Origin: Portunus trituberculatus
Lineage: Eukaryota > Arthropoda > Malacostraca > Decapoda > Portunidae
Length of the DNA: 64,000 nt
Assembly: GCF_017591435.1 (NCBI RefSeq)
Contig: NC_059297.1
Coordinates: 1,125,080-1,189,079, forward strand
Direction of reading: 5' to 3'
Part shown: one piece after another, positions 22,986 to 34,439 of the stretch
Layout: every line of letters starts with the position of its first letter
Numbering within the stretch: the stretch's first letter is position 1
The notes under the pieces: generated by a model
What the model was told of the DNA's origin: nothing
What the model saw: only the letters and a program-made list of their open reading frames with translations
Database searches by the model: none
Translations under genes and position numbers: made by a program

Positions 22986-23279
22986 AAAAGCCGCCTGTAT
23001 GATATATGGGTGGTATGCCCGCCCCCAGGAAACTCGTGCAAATTGTCATACTTGTCTTTGTGTATTATGCTGCTATTCTTTAGTCACTATATCGCCTGAA
23101 GAGGAAAGCGGATTCTCTCTTCAGAAGAGAGAGAGAGAGAGTGACATTTGCTAATATTTGGAGAGAGATGGGAACAGTCTATGCCATTGGGTAATTTTAG
23201 ACACAAGTACGCATGTAGCTTATCTTTAGTGATTGATGGAGACAAGGATGGTGGAGGCACTAGGATTTCAAGGCCAGCA

Positions 23280-23518
<239 letters not shown>

Positions 23519-24639
23519 GCCAGCGCATCCAACCACACACGTAACTACCAGGCATGGCCCCAGTGACCACATGTTCCTAGGAAAGTAAGAAAAATAGATA
23601 GACCGGTAAGGAATAAATTACCAAATTCAAAATAATATGTTGATGAGGCCCAGGAGCAAAGCCGAAAGTGGCCAGTCAAAGCATGAGTCCAGCTTCAACA
23701 GGGCAACATTGCAAGGTAGATTGGTGATGTTGGAGAAGAGATTTGAGGAGTTAGTGAAGGAATTAAAAGTTCAGAGGAGTGAGGAGGAGCAGGATAGAGA
23801 ATTCTGCAAGGCTTTGAAGGAAAGAGTTAAGAGACTGGAGGAAAATGAAAAACGATTGGTGGATGAGAATGCATTTGAAGGTGGAGGTTGAAAAATACAA
23901 GAGACGGTTGGAGGAGAAAGAAGAAGTGGAAGAGATCCATAGACTGGGTCCGTATAAGGAGGGAGTGAGCAGACCGATTAAAGTAGTACTGAAGTCACAA
24001 CAATCTGCGGAGGATGTCCTATATACAACATCAACCAGTAAGCCATATTGATAGAATTTTTAGAGAAACATATAATTTGCTAAGGAATATTGGAGTAGCA
24101 TTTCACTACATGGACAAAGAAATGATGAAGAAATTGATAAGTACTATAATAAGACCCAGATTGGAATATGCAGGAGTAGTGTGGACCCCTCATAAAAAGA
24201 AACACATAAGGAAATTGGAGAGGCTACAAAAATAGCTAGAAGAATGGTTCCAGAATTTGAAGGGATGACATATGAGGAGAGACTAAAGGCTATGGATCTA
24301 CCAACCCTGGAACAAAGAAGGGAGAGAGGAGACCTGATACAAGTTTATAAATTGATCAATGGAATGGACCAAGTGGATAATGAGAAACTGATCCTGAGAG
24401 AAGAATATGACATCCGAAGCACAAGATCACATAGTAAAAAGCTGAGAAAAGGAAGATGTCTGAGAGATATTAAAAAATATAGTTTCCCGCAGAGATGTAT
24501 TGAGACATGGAACAGTTTAAATGAAGAAGTAGTGTCTGCAACGAGTGTGCATACTTTTAAAGTAAGATTGGATAAGTGTAGATATGGAGACAGGGCCACA
24601 CAAGCATAAAGCCCAGGCCCTGTAAAACTACAACTAGGT

Positions 24640-24640
<1 letters not shown>
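23519..24640 (+). mobile_element. Chimeric LINE: family C 5' end joined to family A 3' end
   Basis: 23,519-24,025 matches the 5' UTR and ORF1 of LINE C (LEKRFEELVKELKVQRSEEE; later EEIHRLGPYKEG and RPIKVVLKSQQSAEDVLY), with an internal ORF1 deletion near 23,900. At about 24,025-24,032 it jumps to the ORF2 C-terminal region: FRETYNLLRNIGVAFHYMDK, then NGMDQVDNEKLILREEYD, a family A signature (family C has LDEVDNEQMMLREENLN). All of the endonuclease and RT is missing. The element ends TACAACTAGGTAAA followed by (AC)n. A short CATCAA-type overlap at the junction suggests template switching or deletion. Confidence 0.8.
24244..24609 (+). pseudogene. LINE A ORF2 C-terminal open fragment
   Basis: A 121-codon frame runs MVPEFEGMTYEERLKAMDLP through HSKKLRKGRCLRDIKKYSFP and ends at TFKVRLDKCRYGDRATQA. 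It is the post-RT tail of family A, intact to its natural stop, but it has no RT upstream. A frame break near 24,235 separates it from the preceding piece 24,014-24,235. Confidence 0.75.
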
Positions 24641-24956
<316 letters not shown>

Positions 24957-25084
24957 GAACAAAGAACATTAACAGTTTAAAAGTATCCCTTAACCCCATT
25001 AACAAGAAAAGTATTATTTTTTACAGTTGCTAAGTTTGTCTTGCTTGTATTCATTATTTCATATATTCTGCATTTGGCTTTCAG

Positions 25085-26194
25085 GTACGGGAGATCCTGG
25101 CAGGAGACAAACAACTAGCAAAGGAGATAGAATTTGACTTAAGGCGGTTTGACAAAGAGCAGTGGGAAGAGAAGAATGAACATGAAGAAAATTATCCAAG
25201 AATCCCCAAAAATAGAGAGATCAGTAATAATCCTGATATTGTGGATTCTTCACCAGTTTTGAGAGAAGCAAGGTTGTCAGTAGTAGAAGAGGAAGATACT
25301 TCAAGACCAACAACTGTTATGCCTCCACCAACAAATATTAAAGAGCTGCACACAAGAGCTCAAGTCTTTAGTAAGGATGCTACTGCTACAAGGAAATCCA
25401 TAAATGTTGCAGGCTGTGTGGATGGTATAAGAGAGCCAACCAAACTCTTGCAAGCAACTGTAAGGTTACGTAGAATTAGTATTGCTGATTTCAGAGGGCA
25501 CAATTGTGATGTCATTCCAACCAGGGAGGAAACAGCACATGTTGATCCTCGTGCAATAGGAGGATATTTGCCACAGGATGAGGAAGAAGAGGAGCCAAAT
25601 GAGAAGGAAGAAGCAATGAAAGAGAGAATTGAAGAAGAGGAAGTTGTGGAATCAGGAAAAGATGAAAGCAAGGAAAGACTAATTAAAAACAAAACAAGGT
25701 CAGAACTACTCAGAGCCATCAGCACTCCTTCTACAGAGAGAACACTAATTAATAATTTGACTTTTGTCAATGAAACTCAAGAACTGAGTGCCATTAACAT
25801 GGATTCTACAATTGCCTCAGTAAAAACTAATACTAAGGAGCTGCAGCTTCACTGTACTAGCCCAACTTCTCATAAACAGGAATCTGATTTCAGCCGCCTT
25901 CGCAGAACTTCAAAAGACATGCAGCAAGATCCCACCAAGTCAAGCAAAGATAAATCAAAAGATAAAAAGATCGCAGGAAAATTGTTTGAAACATTTGAAC
26001 CAGAAAGTTCTCATAGTGAGGCAGAATCTACTTGTGAGAGTGATGTTTCAGCAATTACAGCTCAGAGTGCTATTAAGAGAAATGAAGGGAAGAGAACTCG
26101 TCATGTGGCTTCACTAAGCCCTGACCCAGAAAAACATAAATCTAACACAAGCACTGGAAAACCTAAACTTAAGAAACACAAAAAAAAAACATAA
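25085..26194 (+). CDS. 3'-terminal coding exon of an unrecognised, highly charged (probably nuclear) protein
   Basis: An open frame of 369 codons begins immediately after a good acceptor (GCATTTGGCTTTCAG, ending at 25,084) and ends with TAA. It starts VREILAGDKQLAKEIEFDLR, so the true start lies in an upstream exon not identified here; the first internal Met is at 25,241. Features are an acidic run (DEEEEEPNEKEEAMKER, about residues 164-180), Ser/Thr- and Lys-rich middle segments, several SP/TP sites, and a basic C-terminus (KPKLKKHKKKT) suited to nuclear targeting. There are no transposon motifs, and no frameshift in a region otherwise full of them. Unlike its neighbours it looks like a maintained host gene. 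I do not recognise the family. Confidence 0.7.
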   Translation, partial: VREILAGDKQLAKEIEFDLRRFDKEQWEEKNEHEENYPRIPKNREISNNPDIVDSSPVLREARLSVVEEEDTSRPTTVMPPPTNIKELHTRAQVFSKDATATRKSINVAGCVDGIREPTKLLQATVRLRRISIADFRGHNCDVIPTREETAHVDPRAIGGYLPQDEEEEEPNEKEEAMKERIEEEEVVESGKDESKERLIKNKTRSELLRAISTPSTERTLINNLTFVNETQELSAINMDSTIASVKTNTKELQLHCTSPTSHKQESDFSRLRRTSKDMQQDPTKSSKDKSKDKKIAGKLFETFEPESSHSEAESTCESDVSAITAQSAIKRNEGKRTRHVASLSPDPEKHKSNTSTGKPKLKKHKKKT

Positions 26195-26455
26195 AAGTGT
26201 ACATGCTGTTTATGTGTTACCTGTAATTTTAAAGTTGTAAAGGCTTCATTTCTGTTTTAAAACAAATTATCTTATGGATAAAAGCCTTATTATATATTAC
26301 ATTTCAGCTTTGGCAGCATTTATGCTAACATGTTTCATTAATTAATATTTTTTACTGCATAAGATTATTTTCCTAACACTTCATAATGGTAGATTAAACA
26401 AATACTTACCAAGTGTGAAGTTTGATCTTCATTTCACAAACATTTAACCTTGTTC
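26195..26455 (+). other. Probable 3' UTR of the exon at 25,085
   Basis: AT-rich non-coding sequence follows the stop. No AATAAA is evident in the first 200 bp; the variant ATTAAA occurs at 26,393-26,398. Assignment as UTR is inference from position. Confidence 0.4.
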
Positions 26456-26591
26456 CTTGTCCTTGTCCCGGTCCGACATAACACTATCAGGAAAAAACAT
26501 GAAGAAAAAACATAAAAAAGGGGGGGCCAGCCAAATTATATAACAAAAAAAAAAAAAACATAGATAACACAAGGGAATCACCAGAGTGCTG

Positions 26592-26800
26592 ACATATGTG
26601 TCCTTGGACCACATAAGTAAAGAGGTGAGAGTGCTAACCGTATGTGTCCTTGGATCACATACATAAAGAGGCGACAGCACTGCACATGTGTCCTTGGATC
26701 ACATACGGATAAAGGCAAACAGCACTGCACATATGTGTCCTTGGATCACATACGAAAACAAGTTATAGCACTGACATATATTTCCAAGATCATACATGTA
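26592..26800. repeat. 45-bp tandem repeat with palindromic core (five units)
   Basis: TCCTTGGATCACAT-type cores start at 26,601, 26,647, 26,691, 26,738 and, degenerate, about 26,783 (spacing 44-47). Each unit has ATGTG-N9-CACAT arms around TCCTTGGAT that can form a short hairpin, followed by ACGNANAAAGAGG and ACAGCACTGCAC. Spacer sequence is shared between units, so this is a minisatellite, not CRISPR. Confidence 0.88.
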
Positions 26801-27120
26801 TAAATCCACAAAAGCAGGACCGGGAAAACTAACCAGGACAACTGGACGAAGCCGGAAAGGAAAAACACCCAGGCAGGAAAACACAAGCTAAGTGCGCTGC
26901 CAGATAGCCAGCTGAGTTGCCAAATGTGAAATTATAATAACCATATGCCTGACAGCGGCGGAGAACGCAACAAGTTCAGAGCGCTTTTTTAGCATCAATT
27001 TCAATGAATGTTTGATAGTTTTTATGGATACTGTAAAGTTAATATAACCTACTGTGATAATGACCCATTACCTGTTAGTGATATTATTCAGAGTGAGAAG
27101 TTCTGTCAAATTCTATGAAA
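26801..27120. other. No recognisable gene
   Basis: Unique AT-rich sequence between the minisatellite and the LINE array. Nothing coding is supported. Confidence 0.5.
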
Positions 27121-27926
27121 TTTTTAAACTGGCATTATAAACAGTAGCTTCATCTGAACAATACCTTTCCTGTCTCTGAGAAAACTGGCATTGATAAAGC
27201 CCATTGTAAAGGGTACTGCAATACGCAGTATTATGAACTGCCTAAGTTCCTTTAGACCTGTATCTAATTTGTCTCTTTTAGAGGATAACACCTTATTGAT
27301 AGAAAGTGGCTGCCAATTAAAGCCAATTGACTCGACCATTTGAAAGTAGTGCAGGCATTTACCGGATAATCTTGTGGAACTTACTGGAAACAACTTTATT
27401 CGACTGAGACAGCTTTATGCTCAGTTATCAGCCATGATAACCTTGACATGGGATGTCGATCCTTGCAAGATGCGATGAAGGATTTACAATAAAAAGTGAT
27501 ATCAAAGGTTGTGCCAGGATCGATATCTTCAAAAGAAATTGAAGACATAAGTGTTCAAGGAAGTTTATGATTTTAACGGCATGAAAATCAAAGACAATTA
27601 TAGATGTTAGTTGCTTTTGAGGAGGCTTTGCTGAGGCTGCCTCGCAGTGGAGCAGAGCCTTGAACAAACACCCAAGTAACAAGTAAGTAACAAGTAACAT
27701 ATGTAATCTGAGCACCCATTGGTTAAACACTCTAGTCTGCCAGAGTTATGGTAACGTGATCTGTTTGGGCCAGGCACGATCAACTTGATTCTCACAAAGA
27801 ATAACAAAGATGTACCACCATGCTCTAAAATTTTAGGTCCTCAAGTATATAAGTACAGTAATATATACTATATGAATCACAACATACGAACATAATATAC
27901 AATGAAATAATAAATGGGTAAATAAA
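27121..27926 (+). pseudogene. Array unit 0: degenerate copy of LINE E 3' half
   Basis: This stretch aligns with units 1-3 downstream but carries many substitutions and deletions: it retains TATTATGAACTGCCTAAG, GAGGATAACACCT, AACCTTGACATGGGATGTCG and GATCGATATCTTCAAAAG in order. The coding frame is destroyed. It is the oldest or most eroded edge of the tandem array and lacks the FADD-containing start of the other units. Confidence 0.8.
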
Positions 27927-29150
27927 CTGTTTGCTGATGACACACAGTTTTACATGACCTTGAACAATGTAGATAATGTTGAAGGAAAGATAAAACTTAT
28001 TATGGATGATGTTGGTAGATGGATGGAATCCAAGCAATTGAAACTTAATCAAGACAAGACTGAATGTTTGATAGTGGGTAAGAATAAGGACTTAAAGAGG
28101 ATTGATATGTCCACATTATATACTGATGGTAACAGTTTGGGTGTTCGTGATACAGTGAAGGAGTATTATTGGACTGTCATTTATCTATGAAAGATCAAAT
28201 ATGGCAGGTGGTTAAGACGACAAGATACCATCTGAAAAATATAGGTTTTATCAGAAAATACTTGGATGAGAAAACTACAAAGATGCTGGTTCATAATCAT
28301 GTGATAAGCAAACTGGATTACTGCAATTCTCTGTATTATGAACTGCCTAAGTATCTTTTTAAAAGACTTACAGCTTGTCATGAACAGAGCTGCCAGACTA
28401 ATTACAGGCGTCTCTCCTTGTGAGAGGATAACACCTGTATTGATAGATCTGCATTGGCTGCCAATTAAAGCACGAATTGAGTACAAGATTAGTGTTATGA
28501 CTCATCAGGCATTACAGTCTGGAAAACCTGATTACTTGTGGAACTTACTGGAAACATTCCACCATGACACTACGATGGAGCTGAGACACGATGTAGATCC
28601 ATACAGACTACATCAGCCAAGAAATAACCTTGACATGGGATGTCGAGCACTTGCAAGATGCGCACCAAGGATTTACAATAAACTGCCAAGTGATATCAAA
28701 GATTGTGCCAGGATCGATATCTTCAAAAGAAATTGAAGACATATGTGTTCAAGGAAGTTTATGATTTTAACAGCATGGAAATCAAAGACAATTATAGATG
28801 TTAGTTGCTTTTGAGGAAGGCTTTGCTGAGCGCTGCCTCGCAGTGGAGCAGAGCCTTGAACAAACACCCCAAGTAACAAGTAAGTAACAAGTAACATATG
28901 TAATCTGAGCACCCATTGGTTAAACACTCTAGTCTGCCAGAGGGCGTTATCCTAACGTTATCTGATTGGGCCAGGCACGATCAACTTGCTCTCTCACAAA
29001 GAATAACAAAGATGTGACGTCACCATGCTCTAAAATTTCCGACAAGCAGCCGCTTCCACTCGAAGTATATAAGTACAGTAATACAATATATACATATGAA
29101 TCACGAAATACGAACATAATATACAATGAAATAATAAATGGGTAAATAAA
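27927..29150 (+). pseudogene. Array unit 1: 3' half of LINE E (RT end to 3' tail)
   Basis: The unit begins inside RT at CTGTTTGCTGATGACACACA (LFADDTQF, catalytic Asp pair) and continues DVGRWMESKQLKLNQDKTEC, ISKLDYCNSLYYELPKYL, then LQLVMNRAARLITGV, LIDLHWLPIKARIEYKI and APRIYNKLPSDIKD. This is the C-terminal signature of CR1/L2-like LINEs. Frameshifts near 28,161 and 28,368 are shared with units 2 and 3. Unit 1 also lacks one A near 28,733, ending the frame early. The tail ends AATAATAAATGGGTAAATAA. Confidence 0.85.
29015..29073 (+). promoter_or_regulatory. Promoter-like module: CRE palindrome plus TATA (unit 1)
   Basis: A perfect TGACGTCA (29,015-29,022) lies 44 bp upstream of TATATAAG (29,066-29,073), with an inverted CCAAT (ATTGG) about 50 bp further upstream near 28,965. 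The same arrangement occurs at 30,240-30,298 and 31,464-31,522. The spacing is plausible for a pol II core promoter, but function is inference. Confidence 0.4.
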
Positions 29151-30375
29151 CTGTTTGCTGATGACACACAGTTTTACATGACCTTGAACAATGTAGATAA
29201 TGTTGAAGGAAAGATAAAACTTATTATGGATGATGTTGGTAGATGGATGGAATCCAAGCAGTTGAAACTTAATCAAGACAAGACTGAATGTTTGATAGTG
29301 GGTAAGAATAAGGACTTAAAGAGGATTGATATGTCCACATTATATACTGATGGTAACAGTTTGGGTGTTCGTGATACAGTGAAGGAGTATTATTGGACTG
29401 TCATTTATCTATGAAAGATCAAATATGGCAGGTGGTTAAGACGACAAGATACCATCTGAAAAATATAGGTTTTATCAGAAAATACTTGGATGAGAAAACT
29501 ACAAAGATGCTGGTTCATAATCATGTGATAAGCAAACTGGATTACTGCAATTCTCTGTATTATGAACTGCCTAAGTATCTTTTTAAAAGACTTACAGCTT
29601 GTCATGAACAGAGCTGCCAGACTAATTACAGGTGTCTCTCCTCGTGAGAGGATAACACCTGTATTGATAGATCTGCATTGGCTGCCAATTAAAGCACGAA
29701 TTGAGTACAAGATTAGTGTTATGACTCATCAGGCATTACAGTCTGGAAAACCTGATTACTTGTGGAACTTACTGGAAACATTCCACCATGACACTACGAT
29801 GGAGCTGAGACACGATGTAGATCCATACAGACTACATCAGCCAAGAAATAACCTTGACATGGGATGTCGAGCACTTGCAAGATGCGCACCAAGGATTTAC
29901 AATAAACTGCCAAGTGATATCAAAGATTGTGCCAGGATCGATATCTTCAAAAAGAAATTGAAGACATATGTGTTCAAGGAAGTTTATGATTTTAATGGCA
30001 TGGAAATCAAAGACAATTATAGATGTTAGTTGCTTTTGAGGAAGGCTTTGCTGAGCGCTGCCTCGCAGTGGAGCAGAGCCTTGAACAAACACCCCAAGTA
30101 ACAAGTAAGTAACAAGTAACATATGTAATCTGAGCACCCATTGGTTAAACACTCTAGTCTGCCAGAGGGCGTTATCCTAACGTGATCTGATTGGGCCAGG
30201 CACGATCAACTTGCTCTCTCACAAAGAATAACAAAGATGTGACGTCACCATGCTCTAAAATTTCCGACAAGCAGCCGCTTCCACTCGAAGTATATAAGTA
30301 CAGTAATACAATATATACATATGAATCACAAAATACGAACATAATATACAATGAAATAATAAATGGGTAAATAAG
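29151..30375 (+). pseudogene. Array unit 2: 3' half of LINE E
   Basis: Almost identical to unit 1, offset by 1,224 bp. It carries the same two frameshifts (near 29,385 and 29,592). The final frame (29,562-30,029, 155 codons) runs to the natural stop after VFKEVYDFNGMEIKDNYRC. The 3' part holds a TGACGTCA and TATA pair at 30,240-30,298. Confidence 0.87.
30240..30298 (+). promoter_or_regulatory. Promoter-like module: CRE palindrome plus TATA (unit 2)
   Basis: TGACGTCA at 30,240-30,247 and TATATAAG at 30,291-30,298. It would face the start of unit 3 about 80 bp downstream. Confidence 0.4.
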
Positions 30376-31593
30376 CTGTTTGCTGATGACACACAGTTTT
30401 ACATGACCTTGAACAATGTAGATAATGTTGAAGGAAAGATAAAACTTATTATGGATGATGTTGGTAGATGGATGGAATCCAAGCAGTTGAAACTTAATCA
30501 AGACAAAACTGAATGTTTGATAGTGGGTAAGAATAAGGACTTAAAGAGGATTGATATGTCCACATTATATACTGATGGTAACAGTTTGGGTGTTCGTGAT
30601 ACAGTGAAGGAGTATTATTGGACTGTCATTTATCTATGAAAGATCAAATATGGCAGGTGGTTAAGACGACAAGATACCATCTGAAAATATAGGTTTTATC
30701 AGAAAATACTTGGATGAGAAAACTACAAAGATGCTGGTTCATAATCATGTGATAAGCAAACTGGATTACTGCAATTCTCTGTATTATGAACTGCCTAAGT
30801 ATCTTTTTAAAAGACTTACAGCTTGTCATGAACAGAGCTGCCAGACTAATTACAGGTGTCTCTCCTCGTGAGAGGATAACACCTGTATTGATAGATCTGC
30901 ATTGGCTGCCAATTAAAGCACGAATTGAGTACAAGATTAGTGTTATGACTCATCAGGCATTACAGTCTGGAAAACCTGATTACTTGTGGAACTTACTGGA
31001 AACATTCCACCATGACACTACGATGGAGCTGAGACACGATGTAGACCCATACAGACTACATCAGCCAAGAAATAACCTTGACATGGGATGTCGAGCACTT
31101 GCAAGATGCGCACCAAGGATTTACAATAAACTGCCAAGTGATATCAAAGATTGTGCCAGGATCGATATCTTCAAAAAGAAATTGAAGACATATGTGTTCA
31201 AGGAAGTTTATGATTTTAACAGCATGGAAATCAAAGACAATTATAGATGTTAGTTGCTTTTGAGGAAGGCTTTGCTGAGCGCTGCCTCGCAGTGGAGCAG
31301 AGCCTTGAACAAACACCCCAAGTAACAAGTAAGTAACAAGTAACATATGTAATCTGAGCACCCATTGGTTAAACACTCTAGTCTGCCAGAGGGCGTTATC
31401 CTAACGTGATCTGATTGGGCCAGGCACGATCAACTTGCTCTCTCACAAAGAATAACAAAGATGTGACGTCACCACACTCTAAAATTTCCGACAAGCAGCC
31501 GCTTCCACTCGAAGTATATAAGTACAGTAATACAATATATACATATGAATCACGAAATACGAACATAATATACAATGAAATAATAAATGGGTA

Positions 31594-31599
<6 letters not shown>
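30376..31599 (+). pseudogene. Array unit 3: 3' half of LINE E
   Basis: The third near-identical unit, 1,225 bp after unit 2. The terminal frame 30,786-31,253 matches unit 2 with only a few changes. One A is missing in the GAAAAATATAGG run near 30,687. The unit ends directly in a (TA)n run instead of another LINE start. Confidence 0.87.
31464..31522 (+). promoter_or_regulatory. Promoter-like module: CRE palindrome plus TATA (unit 3)
   Basis: TGACGTCA at 31,464-31,471 and TATATAAG at 31,515-31,522. It faces the (TA)n run and no LINE unit. Confidence 0.4.

Positions 31600-31674
<75 letters not shown>
31597..31674. repeat. (TA)n microsatellite
   Basis: About 38 TA units directly attached to the 3' tail (GGGTAAATAA) of the last array unit. 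Confidence 0.97.
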
Positions 31675-31677
<3 letters not shown>

Positions 31678-31793
31678 AAAGGCCGTCCTGAGAGCATTAC
31701 AATAATATACAACGAAAACATTACTGTCAGGATGCCATCACACCTTAACCTAAAATACATTACAATATATTAATATCTGACAGTCGTAACATG

Positions 31794-31930
31794 CCCACAT
31801 TTGGCTCAGAAACAGAGAGAGACCTGGCTAAACTCTTGATAGACCGTCAGCCAGGACATTATGTACTCCTTTTACATGCTTTACAACTAAGTTGTACTCT
31901 TGCAATAGCAAACTCCATCTGGTAAGACGC

Positions 31931-31961
<31 letters not shown>

Positions 31962-33085
31962 ATTTATCCAAAAACTTCAGAGGGTGGTGGTCTGTATAAA
32001 CAGTTATAACTGGACCAGAAGGAGGAAGATAAGCTAAAAAGAATTGCAGAGCCAAAATAAGTGCTAGAAGCTCCTTCTCCACCACAGAGTAATTTTGTTG
32101 AACAGTATTAAATTTCCTGCTAAAGTAACAAATGGGGTGATCTACATCATTCTGGTCAGCTTGTAACAAGACAGCACCAGCTCCCACATCACTCACGTCT
32201 GTTGCTAATTTAAATGAATGCTGAAAATCTGGAGAATGTAAGATGGGGCGATTAGTGAGTAAACTTTTGACAGTCTGAAAAGCATGTTCACATTCAGGAG
32301 TCCACTGAAACTTTTTCCCTTTCTTCAACAATTCAGTAAGGGGAGCAGTGGCATCAGAAAAGTTAGATACAAATCTCTTGTAATATCCTATCATACCTAA
32401 GAAACGTTGCAAATCCCTCTTCTGCGCTGGATGAGGAATTTTTGCAATAGCCTCCACTTTACTACGAGGTGGGCAAACTTTACTCTGACCTACAATGTAT
32501 CCTAGATACTGTACATATGCTTTGACAAACTCACATTTTTTTTTCAAATTCAATACTAGAGAAGCCTCTGCCAAGCTAGCCAACACTTTTTCCAACTGCA
32601 ATAAGTGTTGTTCCCATGTGTCAGTATAGATAGTAAGATCATCAATGTACACTGCACAATTATCAATGCCTGCTACTAACTTGTTCATAAGACGTTGGAA
32701 TGTAGCTGGGGCGTTCTTAAGCCCATAAGGCATAACTTCAAATCTATAAGTACCCTGAGGGGTTACAAAAGTGGAGATTTCTTTAGCCCTCTCTGTCAGT
32801 GGTATTTACCAGTAGCCCTTCATGAGATCTAGCGTTATGATGAATCCAGCCCTGCCGATGGCATCAATACATGCATCCACTCGCGGCAAGGGATAATTGT
32901 CTGCCTTAGTGAGGGAATTCACTTTCCGATAATCCACACAAAATCAGAATGTGCCGTCAGGCTTAGGAACTAACGTTACTGGTGAGGACTGCTCACTAAT
33001 ACATGGTGTTATGAGGCCACGGTCAAACATGTACTGTATCTCATCCTGCATGGCCTGATGTCAACTGGGATGAATTCTATAGAGG
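31794..33085 (-). pseudogene. Ty3/Gypsy reverse transcriptase and RNase H fragment (Gypsy-1)
   Basis: From 33,085 downward the minus strand reads DEIQYMFDRGLITPCISEQS, SPVTLVPKPDGTF, VDYRKVNSLT, LPRVDACIDAIGRAGFIITL, FVTPQGTYRFEVMPYGLKNA, CAVYIDDLTIYT (YIDD catalytic pair), FLGMIGYYKRFVSNFSDAT and the RNase H segment FKLATDVSDVGAGAVLLQAD through VITVYTDHHPLKFLDK. It then continues, after a poly-T interruption, with NQRLTRWSLLLQEYNLVVKH and LADGLSRV. Stops replace a residue after PDGTF and after KGYW. The longest open part is 257 residues (32,733-31,960). Integrase does not follow, so the piece is truncated. Confidence 0.9.
31934..31962. repeat. Poly(T) run interrupting Gypsy-1 RNase H
   Basis: An approximately 27-nt T run (poly-A in the sense strand) splits the otherwise continuous RNase H reading between HHPLKFLDK and NQRLTRW. 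It may be an expanded A-rich codon stretch, or the tail of a lost retro-insertion. Confidence 0.85.
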
Positions 33086-33604
33086 GGTAGTTTAAGGTGG
33101 AAATTCGTTAATTTGGTCAAAAAAATTGAAAATTTGGAAACATGGTACTTGGGTTCGTCTCTGGAGAGGGAAGCCATGGCCGAAGTTGCCAGGCACATAA
33201 CGCACTGCTTACCTGGTAATGGCGGGTTTAAAGGGCCAGCCCGTTCAATACCCAAGCGTGCATACGCCCCTTTTTCTTCTAGTCTTTGTTTTGCTTGTAT
33301 TTATTTTTTTTTGAGCTGTTTTATTTATTTTTGCGTGATGTACGATAGTTTAGTATCAGGCAGTGAGGGTGAGGAAGACGCTACTCCTCAGTACCAATCG
33401 ATACAGCCTTAGGAGTGCGCGTGCGTGCAGCCTACCTGTTGATCGTATTTTACACGTGTTGGGTTCCCAAATTGTGACAATGCCACGTGTAAGGCCATGA
33501 TGTAACATGGCCTGAAACTATCTAAACAGCCACTACCAGCCTCCAAGCAGTTGTCAAGGGATTATGTAAGTACATATCTGAGTTTGGTACATATTGGAGT
33601 GAGT
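33086..33604. other. Spacer without recognised gene
   Basis: Sequence flanking the Gypsy-1 RT fragment. A 99-codon plus frame (33,113-33,412) is not recognised; its end is acidic (GSEGEEDATPQY), a pattern seen in transposase N-termini, but no domain follows. T-rich runs near 33,300-33,330. Confidence 0.45.
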
Positions 33605-33727
33605 TTTTTTTTTTTTTATACCATGTGGGCTTTTCACGGGAATTTATGGGCTAAAGGGGATACTTTTTAGGGTACCTCCTATCTTAAAGCCCACCTGCTA
33701 GGAAACCGTTGCCCAGTGAGGAAGCGA
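33605..33727 (-). mobile_element. SINE copy 2 (tRNA head missing)
   Basis: It matches 2,025-2,150 closely (ACCATGTGGGCTTTTCAC, AATTTATGGGCTAAAGGGGA, AAAGCCCACCTGCTAGGAAA). The A-rich tail appears as a T run at 33,605-33,617. It stops before the tRNA-like B box, so it is 5'-truncated. Confidence 0.85.
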
Positions 33728-34439
33728 GTTATGTGGGGTTTTGAAGATGTTCACAGAAAATGCGTTTTCTCGACTTTCAGTTTTCAGCATATACTGTTGA
33801 ATAACTTTTTCAGTAATTGGTCAATTTCAAAAATTTTTGCAGCAAAATGATCAACAACCTCATCTTAACAAATGCCAGCATGATAATGCATGAACTCACT
33901 CAAATAAATTTACAACAGGCTTATAAACTCAAATTTTTGATGAAAAAGGTAACAATTTGGCGTGTAATGAAATTGTTATAACATAGGTTATGTGTATGCC
34001 GATGCTAACATTTATTTGTTGTTATGTATATTATATGTGGTTAAGAGGAAATTGCCACACTGTTATTAGTTTTGATTTTATAATGGTATTTTGAATTATT
34101 TTCTTATCGCCGAAAAAATATTTATTGCAAAAAAACTACGCCACATTTGTGTACCAAATTAACACTGAAGACGTACACCATAAACGTACACCTTGTGTAT
34201 AAATATTATTGAATTCGGTGAAAAATAGCAATGGGAGAGCCAAAAAACCGATATTGATATCGAGTCATCGAATTACCACCTTAATAGGTCTAGAGACTCT
34301 CACGTCTATATCATGGAAAGTTAGGTTAGTTTATCCAGCTGAATCACCAAAAACAAATGGATACTTTTGTATAAGTGACACCAGTTCACTAGTCTGGGAA
34401 GAAGTGGTGTGACAACTTCTCACTTAACTGAGATAAAGC
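33728..34439. other. Spacer without recognised gene
   Basis: AT-rich DNA with short frames only. No element hallmarks seen. Confidence 0.45.

Noticed and set aside
25085..26194. Assigning the exon to shugoshin or another chromosomal protein family
   Set aside because: Charge pattern and basic tail are suggestive only; no diagnostic motif could be identified.
26592..26800. Possible CRISPR array
   Set aside because: The spacer parts are conserved between units and the context is eukaryotic, so it is a minisatellite.
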